NCBI GenBank assembly: GCA_902777205.1
Contig: CACYSU010000018.1
Coordinates: forward strand, 1 to 40,414
Direction: 5' to 3'
DNA from: an uncultured Rhodospirillales bacterium
GTDB lineage: Bacteria; Pseudomonadota; Alphaproteobacteria; CAAGCB01; CAG-977
Length of the DNA stretch: 40,414 nucleotides
The notes under the pieces were generated by a model. That model was not told the DNA's origin, did no database searches, and worked only from the letters and a program-made list of their open reading frames with translations. The position numbers were made by a program, and so were the translations under genes. Below, piece by piece: positions 28,551-36,788 of the stretch (positions are counted from its first letter, which is position 1; each line of letters opens with the position of its first letter).

Positions 28551-29465
28551 GTGTCAGAGGAAAAATCTTCGGCGTTTTTGATGAAATCCGCCGCCGCCGC
28601 GTCGGTCGCGGTCGCGGTCGTTTTGATCGGGGTGAAGCTGTTCGCCCTGATCATGACGGATTCCGTTGCTTTGCTGTCCAGCCTGATTGATTCCAGTCTG
28701 GATGTCGCGGCGTCCCTGCTGAACTGGTGGGCGGTGCGCCAATCGCTGGTTCCCGCGGATTCCGGCCACCGTTTCGGACACGGCAAGGTCGAACCGCTGG
28801 CGTCGATGGGGCAGGCGGCCTTTATCGCCGGTTCCGCCGTTTTGCTGATTTTCCAAAGCATCCGCCATTTCCTGCATCCGGCTTTGGTCGCGAACGCCGC
28901 GGCGGGCATGGGGGCGATGGCCGTGTCCATCGCGTTGACGCTGGTTCTGGTGTCCTTTCAAAAATACGTGGTCAAGAAAACGAAATCCGTCGCCATTTCC
29001 GCCGATTACGCGCATTACGCCGGCGACGCGCTGATGAATCTCAGCGTCATTCTGTCCCTGTTTTTGGGGGCGCGGTTCGGGTTGACGTACATCGACCCGC
29101 TGTTCGCCCTGTTGATCGCCGCGTATTTGATTTTCAGCGCGCTGCGCGTCGTCAGGGCGTCGTTGGGGCAGCTGATCGATGCCGAGCTGCCGGCCGAGGA
29201 AAAGAAAAAAATCGCCGATATCGTTCTGCAATCGCCGGATGTGATCGGATTGCACGACCTGCGCACCCGTTCGTCGGGGACGCAATGGTTCGTCCAGCTG
29301 CATCTGGAGCTTGATCCGCAATTCACTTTGGCCAAAGCGCACGCCGTCGCCGACAACGTCGAAAACAGGCTGAAATCGGCATTCCCGAACGCGGAGATCA
29401 TCATTCATCAGGATCCCGCCGGATTGAACGAACACCATCCGCTGTGGTGCTATGAAAAACCGTGA
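28551..29465 (+). CDS. Cation diffusion facilitator (FieF/YiiP type)
   Basis: A proton-driven exporter of zinc, iron or related divalent metals. I start at GTG 28551 (SEEKSSAFLMK), with GGGGAAGC upstream, giving 304 residues close to YiiP; the frame is open further upstream but the added residues are unlike the family. Six membrane segments can be traced. The metal site is DSSLD in helix 2 and HYAGDALMN in helix 5, the DxxxD/HxxxD pattern of zinc/iron transporters. The C-terminal cytoplasmic domain has HDLRTRSSGTQWFVQLHLELD and IIIHQDP. A -10-like GGTATAGT (28507-28514) lies ahead of it. It leads a series of closely spaced plus-strand genes. Confidence 0.92.
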   Translation: MSEEKSSAFLMKSAAAASVAVAVVLIGVKLFALIMTDSVALLSSLIDSSLDVAASLLNWWAVRQSLVPADSGHRFGHGKVEPLASMGQAAFIAGSAVLLIFQSIRHFLHPALVANAAAGMGAMAVSIALTLVLVSFQKYVVKKTKSVAISADYAHYAGDALMNLSVILSLFLGARFGLTYIDPLFALLIAAYLIFSALRVVRASLGQLIDAELPAEEKKKIADIVLQSPDVIGLHDLRTRSSGTQWFVQLHLELDPQFTLAKAHAVADNVENRLKSAFPNAEIIIHQDPAGLNEHHPLWCYEKP

Positions 29466-29499
29466 CATTTAATTTATCAACCCTCTTGAGGAGAATGAA

Positions 29500-30591
29500 A
29501 TGAGAATTGAAGAAGATATGAAACTGGATTTCAAGGACGTGCTGTTCCGTCCGAAGCGCAGCACCCTGCGTTCCCGTTCGGAGGTCGATCTGAACCGCAC
29601 GTTCACGTTCCGGAATTCCAAAAAAACGTGGACGGGCGTGCCCATTATGGCCGCGAACATGGACACCGTCGGCCGGTTCGAGGTGTTCAACGTTTTGAAA
29701 CAGTTCCGTATGTTCACCTGCATCCAGAAACATTACACCAAAGAGGAATGGCGCGAATTCCATTCCAAAACCGCGGCCGCCGATTACGATTATCTGGCGA
29801 TCACGTCGGGTACGTCGGACAAGGATTATGAACGCCTGTTCCGCATTTGCGGCGAAAACCCCGCGATCAAATTCATCTGCATCGACGTTGCGAACGGGTA
29901 TTCCCAGCACTTTGTCGAATACGTCCGCAAAGTCCGCGAAAACTTCCCCGAAATGACGATCATCGCGGGCAACGTCGTGACCGGCGAAATGACCGAGGAA
30001 CTGATCCTGTCCGGCGCGGACATCGTCAAAGTCGGCATCGGCCCCGGATCCGTGTGCACGACGCGCATCCAAACGGGCGTCGGCTATCCGCAGCTGTCTG
30101 CCATCATCGAATGTGCGGACGCGGCGCACGGGTTGGGCGGATTGATCATCGGCGACGGCGGATGCACCTGTCCGGGGGACGTGTCCAAGGCGTTCGGCGC
30201 AGGCGCGGATTTCGTGATGCTGGGCGGAATGTTCGCCGGCCACGACGAATCCGGCGGCGATCTGGTGATTGACGAAGACACGGGCAAGAAATACCGCCGT
30301 TTCTACGGGATGAGCTCCGACACCGCGATGGAAAAATACGCGGGCGGCGTGGCGGATTACCGCGCCAGCGAAGGGCGCACCGTTTTGGTGGAATACAAGG
30401 GCGCGCTGGAAAACACGGTCAAGGAAATTCTGGGCGGCGTGCGTTCGACCTGCACCTATGTCGGGGCGAAAACGCTGAAGGAATTGAGCAAACGCACGAC
30501 GTTCGTGCGCGTGACGCAGCAGTTCAACGCGTCGCTGGCCAACCAGCCGCAGAACCTGCGCAACGTCAATCCGTCGCACAAACCCGAATAA
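29500..30591 (+). CDS. guaC: GMP reductase
   Basis: Converts GMP to IMP with NADPH, allowing guanine nucleotides to be recycled to adenine nucleotides. The 363-residue TIM barrel starts [21 protein letters not shown], near-identical in pattern to E. coli GuaC. It has AANMDTVG, the catalytic cysteine loop [32 protein letters not shown] and [11 protein letters not shown]. It lacks the CBS insert and ends as in GuaC, which separates it from IMP dehydrogenase. GAGGAG lies seven bases before ATG 29500. The C terminus is about 15 residues longer than in E. coli. Confidence 0.96.
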   Translation: MRIEEDMKLDFKDVLFRPKRSTLRSRSEVDLNRTFTFRNSKKTWTGVPIMAANMDTVGRFEVFNVLKQFRMFTCIQKHYTKEEWREFHSKTAAADYDYLAITSGTSDKDYERLFRICGENPAIKFICIDVANGYSQHFVEYVRKVRENFPEMTIIAGNVVTGEMTEELILSGADIVKVGIGPGSVCTTRIQTGVGYPQLSAIIECADAAHGLGGLIIGDGGCTCPGDVSKAFGAGADFVMLGGMFAGHDESGGDLVIDEDTGKKYRRFYGMSSDTAMEKYAGGVADYRASEGRTVLVEYKGALENTVKEILGGVRSTCTYVGAKTLKELSKRTTFVRVTQQFNASLANQPQNLRNVNPSHKPE

Positions 30592-30609
30592 AAAACGGAG
30601 GATCCGTCC

Positions 30610-32178
30610 ATGCTGATCGACGACCAGTCCGCGGTGATCGCCGCGTTGTCCGAACCCGAAGCCTACGGGTTGAAGCGGCCGCGCAAAATCGCCGTCAAGG
30701 AAACGAACATTTGCGACGTTTTCATGACGGGGGAAAAGGCGTACAAGCTGAAACGCGGGGTGAAATATCCGTATGTGGACTATTCCACGGCGGAAAAGCG
30801 GGCGGCCGCCTGTCGCAGGGAATTGGAAATCTGCACCCGTTTCGCGCCGGAACTGTGTTTCGGCGTCGAAGAGGTCGTTTCGGACAGGAAAGGCCGGATA
30901 TTTGTCCGTTCCGCCTGTCCGGACAAAGACGCCGAAGTCGTCGATTACGTTTTGGTCATGCACCAGTTTGAAGAGGGGATGCTGTTCGACAACATGGTTG
31001 ACCGCGGCGACCTCGACCGTTTTGAAATGATGGACACGGCGGAAAAGATATACGGCCTGCATCGGGACGCGCCGGTCGTGACGACCGTCGATCCCGTCGC
31101 GGTCATCCGCGGCCGCATTGACGAAAACAACGCGATGATCCGGTGTTTCGTGCCGGACATTTTCGACGCCGAGGACGTTGACGCTTTGGAACGCGACCAG
31201 ATGTCGGAGTTGGAACGCAACACGGCTTTGCTGGAAAAACGGCGGGCGGACGGAAAGATCCGCGTTTGCCACGGCGATTTGAACCTGCGCAATCTGGCCA
31301 TGTGGAACGGTCGGGTGACGCCGTTCAATCCGATCGAATTCAACGACGCGCTGACGAACATCGACACGCTGTACGATTTCGCGTTTCTGCTGGTGGATAT
31401 GGAAAGCAAGGGGCAGCGCCGTCTGGCCAGCATTTTGTACAACCACTATATGGCTTTGTCCGCGGATTGGGACGGCGTGCCCGTCCTGCCGCTGTACCTG
31501 TCGTGCCGCGCGGCGGTCAACGCCTATGTGTTCGCCCAGCGGTCGGCGGAAATGAAAGACCGCCACGATTCCGCGCTGATGGCGAACAAAGCCTATGAAC
31601 AGCTGGTGATCGCCCGCCGGTTTTTGAACCGTCCTCGCCCCGTTTTGGTGGCGTGCGGCGGCCTGTCCGGCAGCGGAAAGTCCAGAATCGCCCGCGAATC
31701 CGCGCCGTTCATCGGCAATCCGCCGGGGGCGGTGATTCTGCGCGACGACGTGCTGCGCAAAAATATGCTGAACACGGATTTGGAAAAGCACGTTGACACG
31801 GCGACCTATACGCCGCAGCTGGAAAGCGCGGTGTTCGGCCGTTTGTGCGACGAATGCCGCACGTTGCTGCGCGCGGGGCAATCCGTCGTCGCCGACGCTT
31901 TGTTCCACGATGAAAACCAGCGCCGCGCGATCGAAGAGCTGGCGCGCGAAGAAAACGCCGATTTCCAAGGCTTGTGGGTTGACGCGCCTTTGGAAGTCCG
32001 CATCGAACGCGTCATGTCGCGCAAACGCAATCCGTCGGATGTCAAAACCGCCGACGAACTGAGAAAACAGCTGGACATTGATGTCGGCAAGGTCGATTGG
32101 GACAAAATCGACACGTCCGGCGACCGGATGGCGACGCTGACGCGCGTGCGCACGCTGCTGGCGGACAAATGCGGCTGA
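30610..32178 (+). CDS. Fused aminoglycoside-phosphotransferase-like and P-loop kinase protein
   Basis: A 522-residue two-domain protein. The first half has an APH-type fold with HGDLNLRNL (221-229) as catalytic loop and NPIEFNDALTNID (240-252), where the usual metal-binding aspartate is in the IEFND motif. The second half is a small-molecule kinase (AAA_33 type) with Walker A GGLSGSGKS (350-358) and ADALFHDENQRR. The family is widespread and often lies beside universal stress protein genes, as here; the substrate is unknown. The APH label does not mean antibiotic resistance. GGAGG precedes the ATG. It lies 18 bases after guaC and 23 before the Usp gene. Confidence 0.88.
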   Translation: MLIDDQSAVIAALSEPEAYGLKRPRKIAVKETNICDVFMTGEKAYKLKRGVKYPYVDYSTAEKRAAACRRELEICTRFAPELCFGVEEVVSDRKGRIFVRSACPDKDAEVVDYVLVMHQFEEGMLFDNMVDRGDLDRFEMMDTAEKIYGLHRDAPVVTTVDPVAVIRGRIDENNAMIRCFVPDIFDAEDVDALERDQMSELERNTALLEKRRADGKIRVCHGDLNLRNLAMWNGRVTPFNPIEFNDALTNIDTLYDFAFLLVDMESKGQRRLASILYNHYMALSADWDGVPVLPLYLSCRAAVNAYVFAQRSAEMKDRHDSALMANKAYEQLVIARRFLNRPRPVLVACGGLSGSGKSRIARESAPFIGNPPGAVILRDDVLRKNMLNTDLEKHVDTATYTPQLESAVFGRLCDECRTLLRAGQSVVADALFHDENQRRAIEELAREENADFQGLWVDAPLEVRIERVMSRKRNPSDVKTADELRKQLDIDVGKVDWDKIDTSGDRMATLTRVRTLLADKCG

Positions 32179-32201
32179 CGATTAACTGAAAGGAAACGGG
32201 C

Positions 32202-33089
32202 ATGAATATGTTCAAAGACATTCTGGTGCATCTGAATTCACGGGCGACGGCGGCGTCCGTCCTGCAAACGTCGCTGCTGGTCGCCAAGAAATTTTACGGG
32301 CATCTGGACGCGTTCCACGTTCATCTGGAACCGTCGTGCATCCTGCCCGTTCCGGTCGTCAGCGCGGACATGGCGGGATTCGTCGTCAGCGATGTCGTGC
32401 AGGCCGAGGAAAAGGCTTTCGCCGCGAACGCCGACGAAATGCGCGCCGCGTTTGAAACGTTCGTCGCCGAACACGGCGTGCTGGTCAGGGAAAATCCGCA
32501 GCCGGAATTGAAAGAAGTGACCGCGCGTTTCCGCGAAATTTTCGGCAGTGAAGAGGAAGTGATCGCGTGGTGTTCCCGCGTGGCCGACCTGACCGTTTTG
32601 GGGCGTCCCGATCCGGACGTTCCGGCGTCGGGGGACGGCCTGTCCGTTTTGAATGCGGCGTTGATGGAAAGCGGTTCGGCGATTTTGATCGCGCCGCGCC
32701 AAGCGCCGGAATCGGTCGGCAACCGCGTGATGATCGCTTGGGACGCGACCGAGGAAGCCGCCAAAGCCGTTACGCTGGCGATGCCGTTTCTGGTCACGGC
32801 GCAAGAGGTCGCCATTTTGGAAACCGATCAGCCCAACGACGAATGGGCGGGCGCGCAGGCGTTGGCCGACCGGCTGGCGTGGCACGGAATCAAAGCGGAA
32901 ACCGTTAAAATGCCGGAATCGTCGTCCGTCGCCGTCCGCGGCACGGAAATCGTGCGTCAGGCGTGCGGCCGGTTCGATCTGCTGGTGTCCGGCGCGTTTA
33001 CGCAAAACACGATGCGCCGCTGGATTTTGGGCAGCATGACGAAATATCTGATCGACAACGCGGATATCGCGCTGCTTATGACGCACTGA
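32202..33089 (+). CDS. Universal stress protein, tandem UspA domains
   Basis: A 295-residue protein with two Usp folds: residues 1-150 (MFKDILVHLNSRATA start) and about 155-295 (RVMIAWDATEEAAKAV). The second half ends in LLVSGAFTQNTMRRWILGSMTKYLIDNADIALLMTH, which carries the ATP-binding G-type motif; the first half is more degenerate. Usp proteins are linked to survival under starvation and low oxygen. AAGGAAACGGGC precedes ATG 32202. The last 14 bases overlap the convergent aquaporin gene. Confidence 0.9.
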   Translation: MNMFKDILVHLNSRATAASVLQTSLLVAKKFYGHLDAFHVHLEPSCILPVPVVSADMAGFVVSDVVQAEEKAFAANADEMRAAFETFVAEHGVLVRENPQPELKEVTARFREIFGSEEEVIAWCSRVADLTVLGRPDPDVPASGDGLSVLNAALMESGSAILIAPRQAPESVGNRVMIAWDATEEAAKAVTLAMPFLVTAQEVAILETDQPNDEWAGAQALADRLAWHGIKAETVKMPESSSVAVRGTEIVRQACGRFDLLVSGAFTQNTMRRWILGSMTKYLIDNADIALLMTH

Positions 33090-33762
33090 TGTCTTTGTCT
33101 TTGGCGCGTTTGAAAACCGGCAGGTAAATCAGGCCGGCCGCGACGGCCGCCGCAAACGCCGCGCCGCAGAAAACGGGCAGCTGGGCGACGGCTTCGGGTT
33201 CCGCGAACAGGGCGGACGCGACGGTGCGCGCGGGATTGACCGCGCCCTTTGTCACGGGATAGGACAGCAGATAGGCCGCGCAGACGAACAAAGCGCAGGC
33301 GGCGGGCTGGCGGCCTTTGTGTTCGTCCGTTCCCAAAAACACGCAGACGAACAGAAAGTTCAGAACGACCTCCAGCCAGAAAACGGCGGACAGGGCGTAG
33401 CGTCCGGCGATGTTGGCGTCGGGCGATCCCTGATAGACATAGCCGTTTTTACCGGAATAGACGAAGTAGATCAGCGCGACGGCGGCGCACGCCCCCGCGG
33501 TCTGCATCACAATGAAACCGGCGGTTTCGGCCAAGGTCAGCCAGACGTTTTTGCCGCGCGCGCGTCCGCAAACGGCGGCGGCGACGGTGACGGCCGGATT
33601 CAAATGGCTGCCCGAAAACGTGAAGTTCATCGCGCCATAGGCCGCCCCGAACGCCAGCGCGATCCCCAGATATCCGATGAACGGCGCGGCAAAGACGACG
33701 GCGCCGCATCCGATGAAAACAAAACCGAACGTTCCCGCAAATTCCGACAGATATTTTTTCAC
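33076..33762 (-). CDS. Aquaporin (MIP family, AqpZ-like)
   Basis: A six-helix water channel of the inner membrane. Both pore motifs are present: SGSHLNPAVTVAAAVCG in the first half and KGAVNPARTVASALF in the second, with an arginine after the second NPA as in AqpZ-type channels. I start at GTG 33762 (KKYLSEFAGTFGFVF), which has AGGAG five bases upstream. This gives 228 residues, close to AqpZ; the in-frame ATG at 33786 has no ribosome binding site. Water specificity over glycerol is likely but not proved by sequence. Confidence 0.9.
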   Translation of the reverse strand: MKKYLSEFAGTFGFVFIGCGAVVFAAPFIGYLGIALAFGAAYGAMNFTFSGSHLNPAVTVAAAVCGRARGKNVWLTLAETAGFIVMQTAGACAAVALIYFVYSGKNGYVYQGSPDANIAGRYALSAVFWLEVVLNFLFVCVFLGTDEHKGRQPAACALFVCAAYLLSYPVTKGAVNPARTVASALFAEPEAVAQLPVFCGAAFAAAVAAGLIYLPVFKRAKDKDISAS

Positions 33763-33850
33763 GGCTGCTCCTGTGACTGATGTCATTTTTTTTAATTCGA
33801 CCTTATGGCTAGAATATCCGATCTTTTTACAAAGAAACGGTTAAAAAGTC

Positions 33851-34624
33851 ATGTTGCGACGGTTGTTTTTTTTCACGGTTTTGACAATGTTCGCCGGCGG
33901 ATGCGCTTCGCTGCCCGCGCCGGAGGGGTTTTCCTATCAGGAAATCAAAACGGACGGCTTTCCTTTGGCGTCGTGGTCGCGCGTCGCCAAAAAAGGCGGG
34001 ACGCTGCGCGTTTACATCGAAGGCGACGGCTACGCTTGGATCAATCCGCACACGCCGTCCCTTGATCCGACGCCGTCGGACAGTCTGGTGTTGAAACTGG
34101 CGCAGCGGGACAGATTCAAAAACGTCGTGTATCTGGCGCGGCCGTGCCAGTATGTGACATCGCGCGAATGTCGCCCGTATTACTGGACATCCGGCCGTTT
34201 CGATCCGAAAGCCGTCGCGTCGGTCAAAGACGCCGTCGCCAAACTGGCCAAGCAGTATCAATCTCCGAATGTGGAGCTGGTCGGCTATTCCGGCGGGGCG
34301 GCGGTCGCTTTGCTGGTCGCGGCGCAATCGCCGTCCGTGGCGAAAGTCTATACGGTCGCCGGCGTATTGGATCACAAGGCGTGGACGGCGCATCACCGCG
34401 ATTCTCCGCTGAAAGGGTCGCTGAATCCGGCGGATTACATGAAAAAACTGGCCGCCGTGCCGCAAGTTCACTATGCGGGCGGTCGCGACAAAACCGTTCC
34501 GTCGTCATTGGCCGAGGAGTTCGTCCATTCGTTGCAGACAACCTCTCAGGCCGACGTGATCATCGTTCCCAACGCGACGCACAACGCGGGGTGGGTCGAA
34601 GTCTGGCCGCGGCTGATCAATTAG
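33851..34624 (+). CDS. Second alpha/beta-hydrolase lipoprotein
   Basis: A 257-residue protein with a lipoprotein signal (AGGC near residue 18) and a hydrolase fold. YIEGDGYAWINP may provide the oxyanion hole, VYLARPCQYVTSRECRPYYWTSGRF is family-typical, the nucleophile serine is in VGYSGGAAVA, and YAGGRDKTVP and NATHNAGW supply the acid and histidine. Substrate unknown. The ribosome binding site is weak (AACGGTTAAAAAGTC before ATG 33851). The 3' end overlaps the convergent tcdA gene by eight bases. Confidence 0.85.
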   Translation: MLRRLFFFTVLTMFAGGCASLPAPEGFSYQEIKTDGFPLASWSRVAKKGGTLRVYIEGDGYAWINPHTPSLDPTPSDSLVLKLAQRDRFKNVVYLARPCQYVTSRECRPYYWTSGRFDPKAVASVKDAVAKLAKQYQSPNVELVGYSGGAAVALLVAAQSPSVAKVYTVAGVLDHKAWTAHHRDSPLKGSLNPADYMKKLAAVPQVHYAGGRDKTVPSSLAEEFVHSLQTTSQADVIIVPNATHNAGWVEVWPRLIN

Positions 34625-35360
34625 TCTGATACAGTTTGCAAATCACATAATTCGCCAAAGTCAGCCCGAAAATCCCCGTGATCGTCGGCAGGCTGCCCAT
34701 GACGGCGCGGTCGCGTCCCAATCCGGGGGTTTGCTCGCTTTCCGCGCTGTATTGAGGGGCGGGGATGCCTTCGCGCGACTGGGACGAATAAACGCACGGG
34801 AAATCCAGCGCGATGCCGCGGCGGCGCAACCGTTTACGCAACATATACGCCAACCGGCAATGGTTGACTTTGGCCATTTTGTCAACGGCGATGAAACGCG
34901 GATCGGTTCTCAGCGCCGCGCCCATGGATGATATGAACGGGATTTTATTGGTGTAAAGGTGGGCGATCAGCTCCGTTTTCGGGTTCAGCGAATCAATCGC
35001 GTCAACGACGAAATCCGGATCGTCGGAAAACAGGTCGGGAATGGTGTCTGCGTTGATGAACGTTTGGCGCGGATCGGTTTGACACGCGGGATTGATGTCG
35101 CGGACGCGCAGATTCGCGATTTCCGTTTTCGGCCGGCCGATCGTGGAATGAAGGGCGAACAGCTGGCGGTTGATGTTGGAAACGCTGACCGTGTCGCTGT
35201 CGATCAGGCGCAACCGACCGATGCCGGCGCGCGCCAACGCTTCGACGGCGTAGCTGCCGACCGCGCCCAGCCCCGCGACGATGACAAAAGCGTTTTGCAG
35301 CCGTTCCAACCCGTCTTCGCCGACCAGCTGCCGCAGCCGTGTGAATTGGTCATTCGCCAT
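34617..35360 (-). CDS. tcdA: tRNA threonylcarbamoyladenosine dehydratase TcdA
   Basis: An E1-like enzyme that uses ATP to cyclise t6A37 of tRNA to ct6A. The 247-residue protein has the nucleotide motif VAGLGAVGSYAVEALARAGIG (starting at residue 28), the adenylation motif LIDSDTVSVSNINRQ, DAIDSLNPKTEL and SSMGAALRTDP, followed by the family C-terminal region VMGSLPTITGIFGLTLANYV. GGAGG lies before ATG 35360. It overlaps the upstream tatD gene by 11 bases, so the two are an operon. Confidence 0.92.
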   Translation of the reverse strand: MANDQFTRLRQLVGEDGLERLQNAFVIVAGLGAVGSYAVEALARAGIGRLRLIDSDTVSVSNINRQLFALHSTIGRPKTEIANLRVRDINPACQTDPRQTFINADTIPDLFSDDPDFVVDAIDSLNPKTELIAHLYTNKIPFISSMGAALRTDPRFIAVDKMAKVNHCRLAYMLRKRLRRRGIALDFPCVYSSQSREGIPAPQYSAESEQTPGLGRDRAVMGSLPTITGIFGLTLANYVICKLYQTN

Positions 35361-36120
35361 TTCCGCCTCCTGACAAAAACCGCCGCGCGTTCGCGTCCAG
35401 CATGGCGGTGAAAGTTGAAAAATCCGTTTTTCTTATGGCGGCAAACGCTTGAATAATCAAGGGCAGATTTTCCCCGACGTTGCGTTTTTCGTCCGCGTTC
35501 GCGCGAAACCGTTCGGGCGGCATCCCGTCGGGCGCGTCCGTTTCGGCCAAGAGCCGGTCGGCGGGCAGGGCGGCCAAAACCGCGCGCGCTTTCGCCCTGT
35601 TTTCAGACAGAACGGTTCCGGAAAATGAAAAAAAGGCGTTGAACCGCATCAAAAATTCCGCCTGCTGCAGCGTGCCGGAAAACCCGTGGAACAGCAGGGC
35701 GGGCGGCAAAGCGAGCGTTTGTTTCAAAACGGCGGCGACCGCGTCGAACGATTTGACGCAATGGATGACGCACGGGCGTTTGAACAACGCGGCGATTCGC
35801 AGCTGATCTTTGAAAACGTCCGTTTGTTCCGGCGCGCCGCGCGGGGCGTCCAATCCGGTTTCGCCGACGCCGGCGTCCGGATGACGGTTCAAAAAATCCG
35901 TCAAAACCGCCGGATCGTATTCGTTCGCATACCACGGGTGCGTTCCGGCGAACGGGACAACCTCCGGCCGTTGCGCCAGATTTTCAAGGATCGGAAATTC
36001 CGACGGACGGGCGGCGGCGCAGAAAAAAGCCGTCACGCCGGCCGATTTCGCCCGTTCGATCACGCGTTCGCGGTCGGTTGAAAAGCGGTCGTCCGCCAAA
36101 TGGATATGCGCGTCAATCAT
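35350..36120 (-). CDS. TatD-family metal-dependent hydrolase
   Basis: A 256-residue TIM-barrel nuclease or deacylase with two-metal centre ligands: DAHIHL at the N terminus (HxH), GETGLD, VIHCVKSFD, HGFSGT and ETDAPDG. Members include 3'-5' DNA exonucleases and D-aminoacyl-tRNA deacylases. I start at ATG 36120. It is divergent from the pseudouridine synthase at 36201, and the genes do not overlap with the starts chosen here. Confidence 0.9.
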   Translation of the reverse strand: MIDAHIHLADDRFSTDRERVIERAKSAGVTAFFCAAARPSEFPILENLAQRPEVVPFAGTHPWYANEYDPAVLTDFLNRHPDAGVGETGLDAPRGAPEQTDVFKDQLRIAALFKRPCVIHCVKSFDAVAAVLKQTLALPPALLFHGFSGTLQQAEFLMRFNAFFSFSGTVLSENRAKARAVLAALPADRLLAETDAPDGMPPERFRANADEKRNVGENLPLIIQAFAAIRKTDFSTFTAMLDANARRFLSGGGNGE

Positions 36121-36140
36121 CAAAAAGGTTCCCGAACAGT

Positions 36141-36169
36141 TTGCGAAAACGACGGTTTTATTTTAAAAT
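36141..36169 (+). promoter_or_regulatory. Promoter of the RluE-type gene
   Basis: TTGCGA (36141-36146), 17 bases, TAAAAT (36164-36169). The in-frame ATG at 36168 falls inside the -10 box, which argues for the next ATG at 36201 as the true start. Confidence 0.55.
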
Positions 36170-36200
36170 GCCGCAAAGTGAAAGAAAACGGATTTTTTCA

Positions 36201-36755
36201 ATGTTTCAATATATCGCTTTTTACAAACCCTACGGCGTGTTGAGCCAATTCACCTCCGAAGCGGGGCATCCGGCGTTGGACGGGTTCGGTTTTCCGCCCG
36301 ACGTTTACGCGGCGGGGCGGCTGGATCACGACAGCGAAGGGTTGCTTTTGCTGACGGACGACGGCCGGTTTGTCAAAAAACTGCTGGATCCGGCGTTCGC
36401 CCATCCGCGTTCCTATCTGGCGCAGGTGGATGGCCAAATCACGCCGCAGGCGGCCGATCGGCTGCAAAAGGGCGTCGTGATCAAGGGATATCGGACGAAG
36501 CCGTGCCGTGCGGAAATCCTGTCCGTTCCGCCGGAACTGCCCGACCGCGATCCGCCCGTCCGGTTTCGCAAAAACATTCCGACATCGTGGGTGCGCCTGA
36601 CGCTGACGGAGGGAAAAAACCGGCAGGTGCGCCATATGACCGCCGCCGTCGGATTTCCGACGTTGAGGTTGGTGCGCGTTTCGATCGGCCGGTTGAAACT
36701 GGACGGATTGCGCGCGGGGGAATGGAAACGCGTTGAAAAACGTGATATCCTTTAA
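36201..36755 (+). CDS. rluE: RsuA/RluE-family pseudouridine synthase
   Basis: Probably forms pseudouridine 2457 of 23S rRNA. The 184-residue product lacks an S4 domain and opens FQYIAFYKPYGVLSQFTSEAG, as in RluE. The catalytic aspartate is in AAGRLDHDSEGLLLLTDDG. PTSWVRLTLTEGKNRQVRHMTAAVGFPTLRLVR is the family signature and matches RluE more closely than RluB or RsuA. The frame is open to 36078, but ATG 36168 lies in the promoter and 36078 in tatD. No strong ribosome binding site is seen before 36201. Confidence 0.86.
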   Translation: MFQYIAFYKPYGVLSQFTSEAGHPALDGFGFPPDVYAAGRLDHDSEGLLLLTDDGRFVKKLLDPAFAHPRSYLAQVDGQITPQAADRLQKGVVIKGYRTKPCRAEILSVPPELPDRDPPVRFRKNIPTSWVRLTLTEGKNRQVRHMTAAVGFPTLRLVRVSIGRLKLDGLRAGEWKRVEKRDIL

Positions 36756-36788
36756 CCGCCCGTTTTCGACCCAACAAGGATGCCCGAT

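Noticed and set aside
29401-31968. An 855-codon antisense frame opposite guaC and the kinase fusion gene
   Set aside because: Same cause as the other antisense frames; no start signal or family pattern.
30610-32178. Antibiotic resistance gene, from the aminoglycoside phosphotransferase-like domain
   Set aside because: The fusion to a P-loop kinase and the Usp neighbour identify a housekeeping or stress family; nothing suggests drug modification.
36168-36755. Earlier ATG start for the RluE-type gene
   Set aside because: This ATG lies inside the -10 box of a good promoter and has no ribosome binding site.
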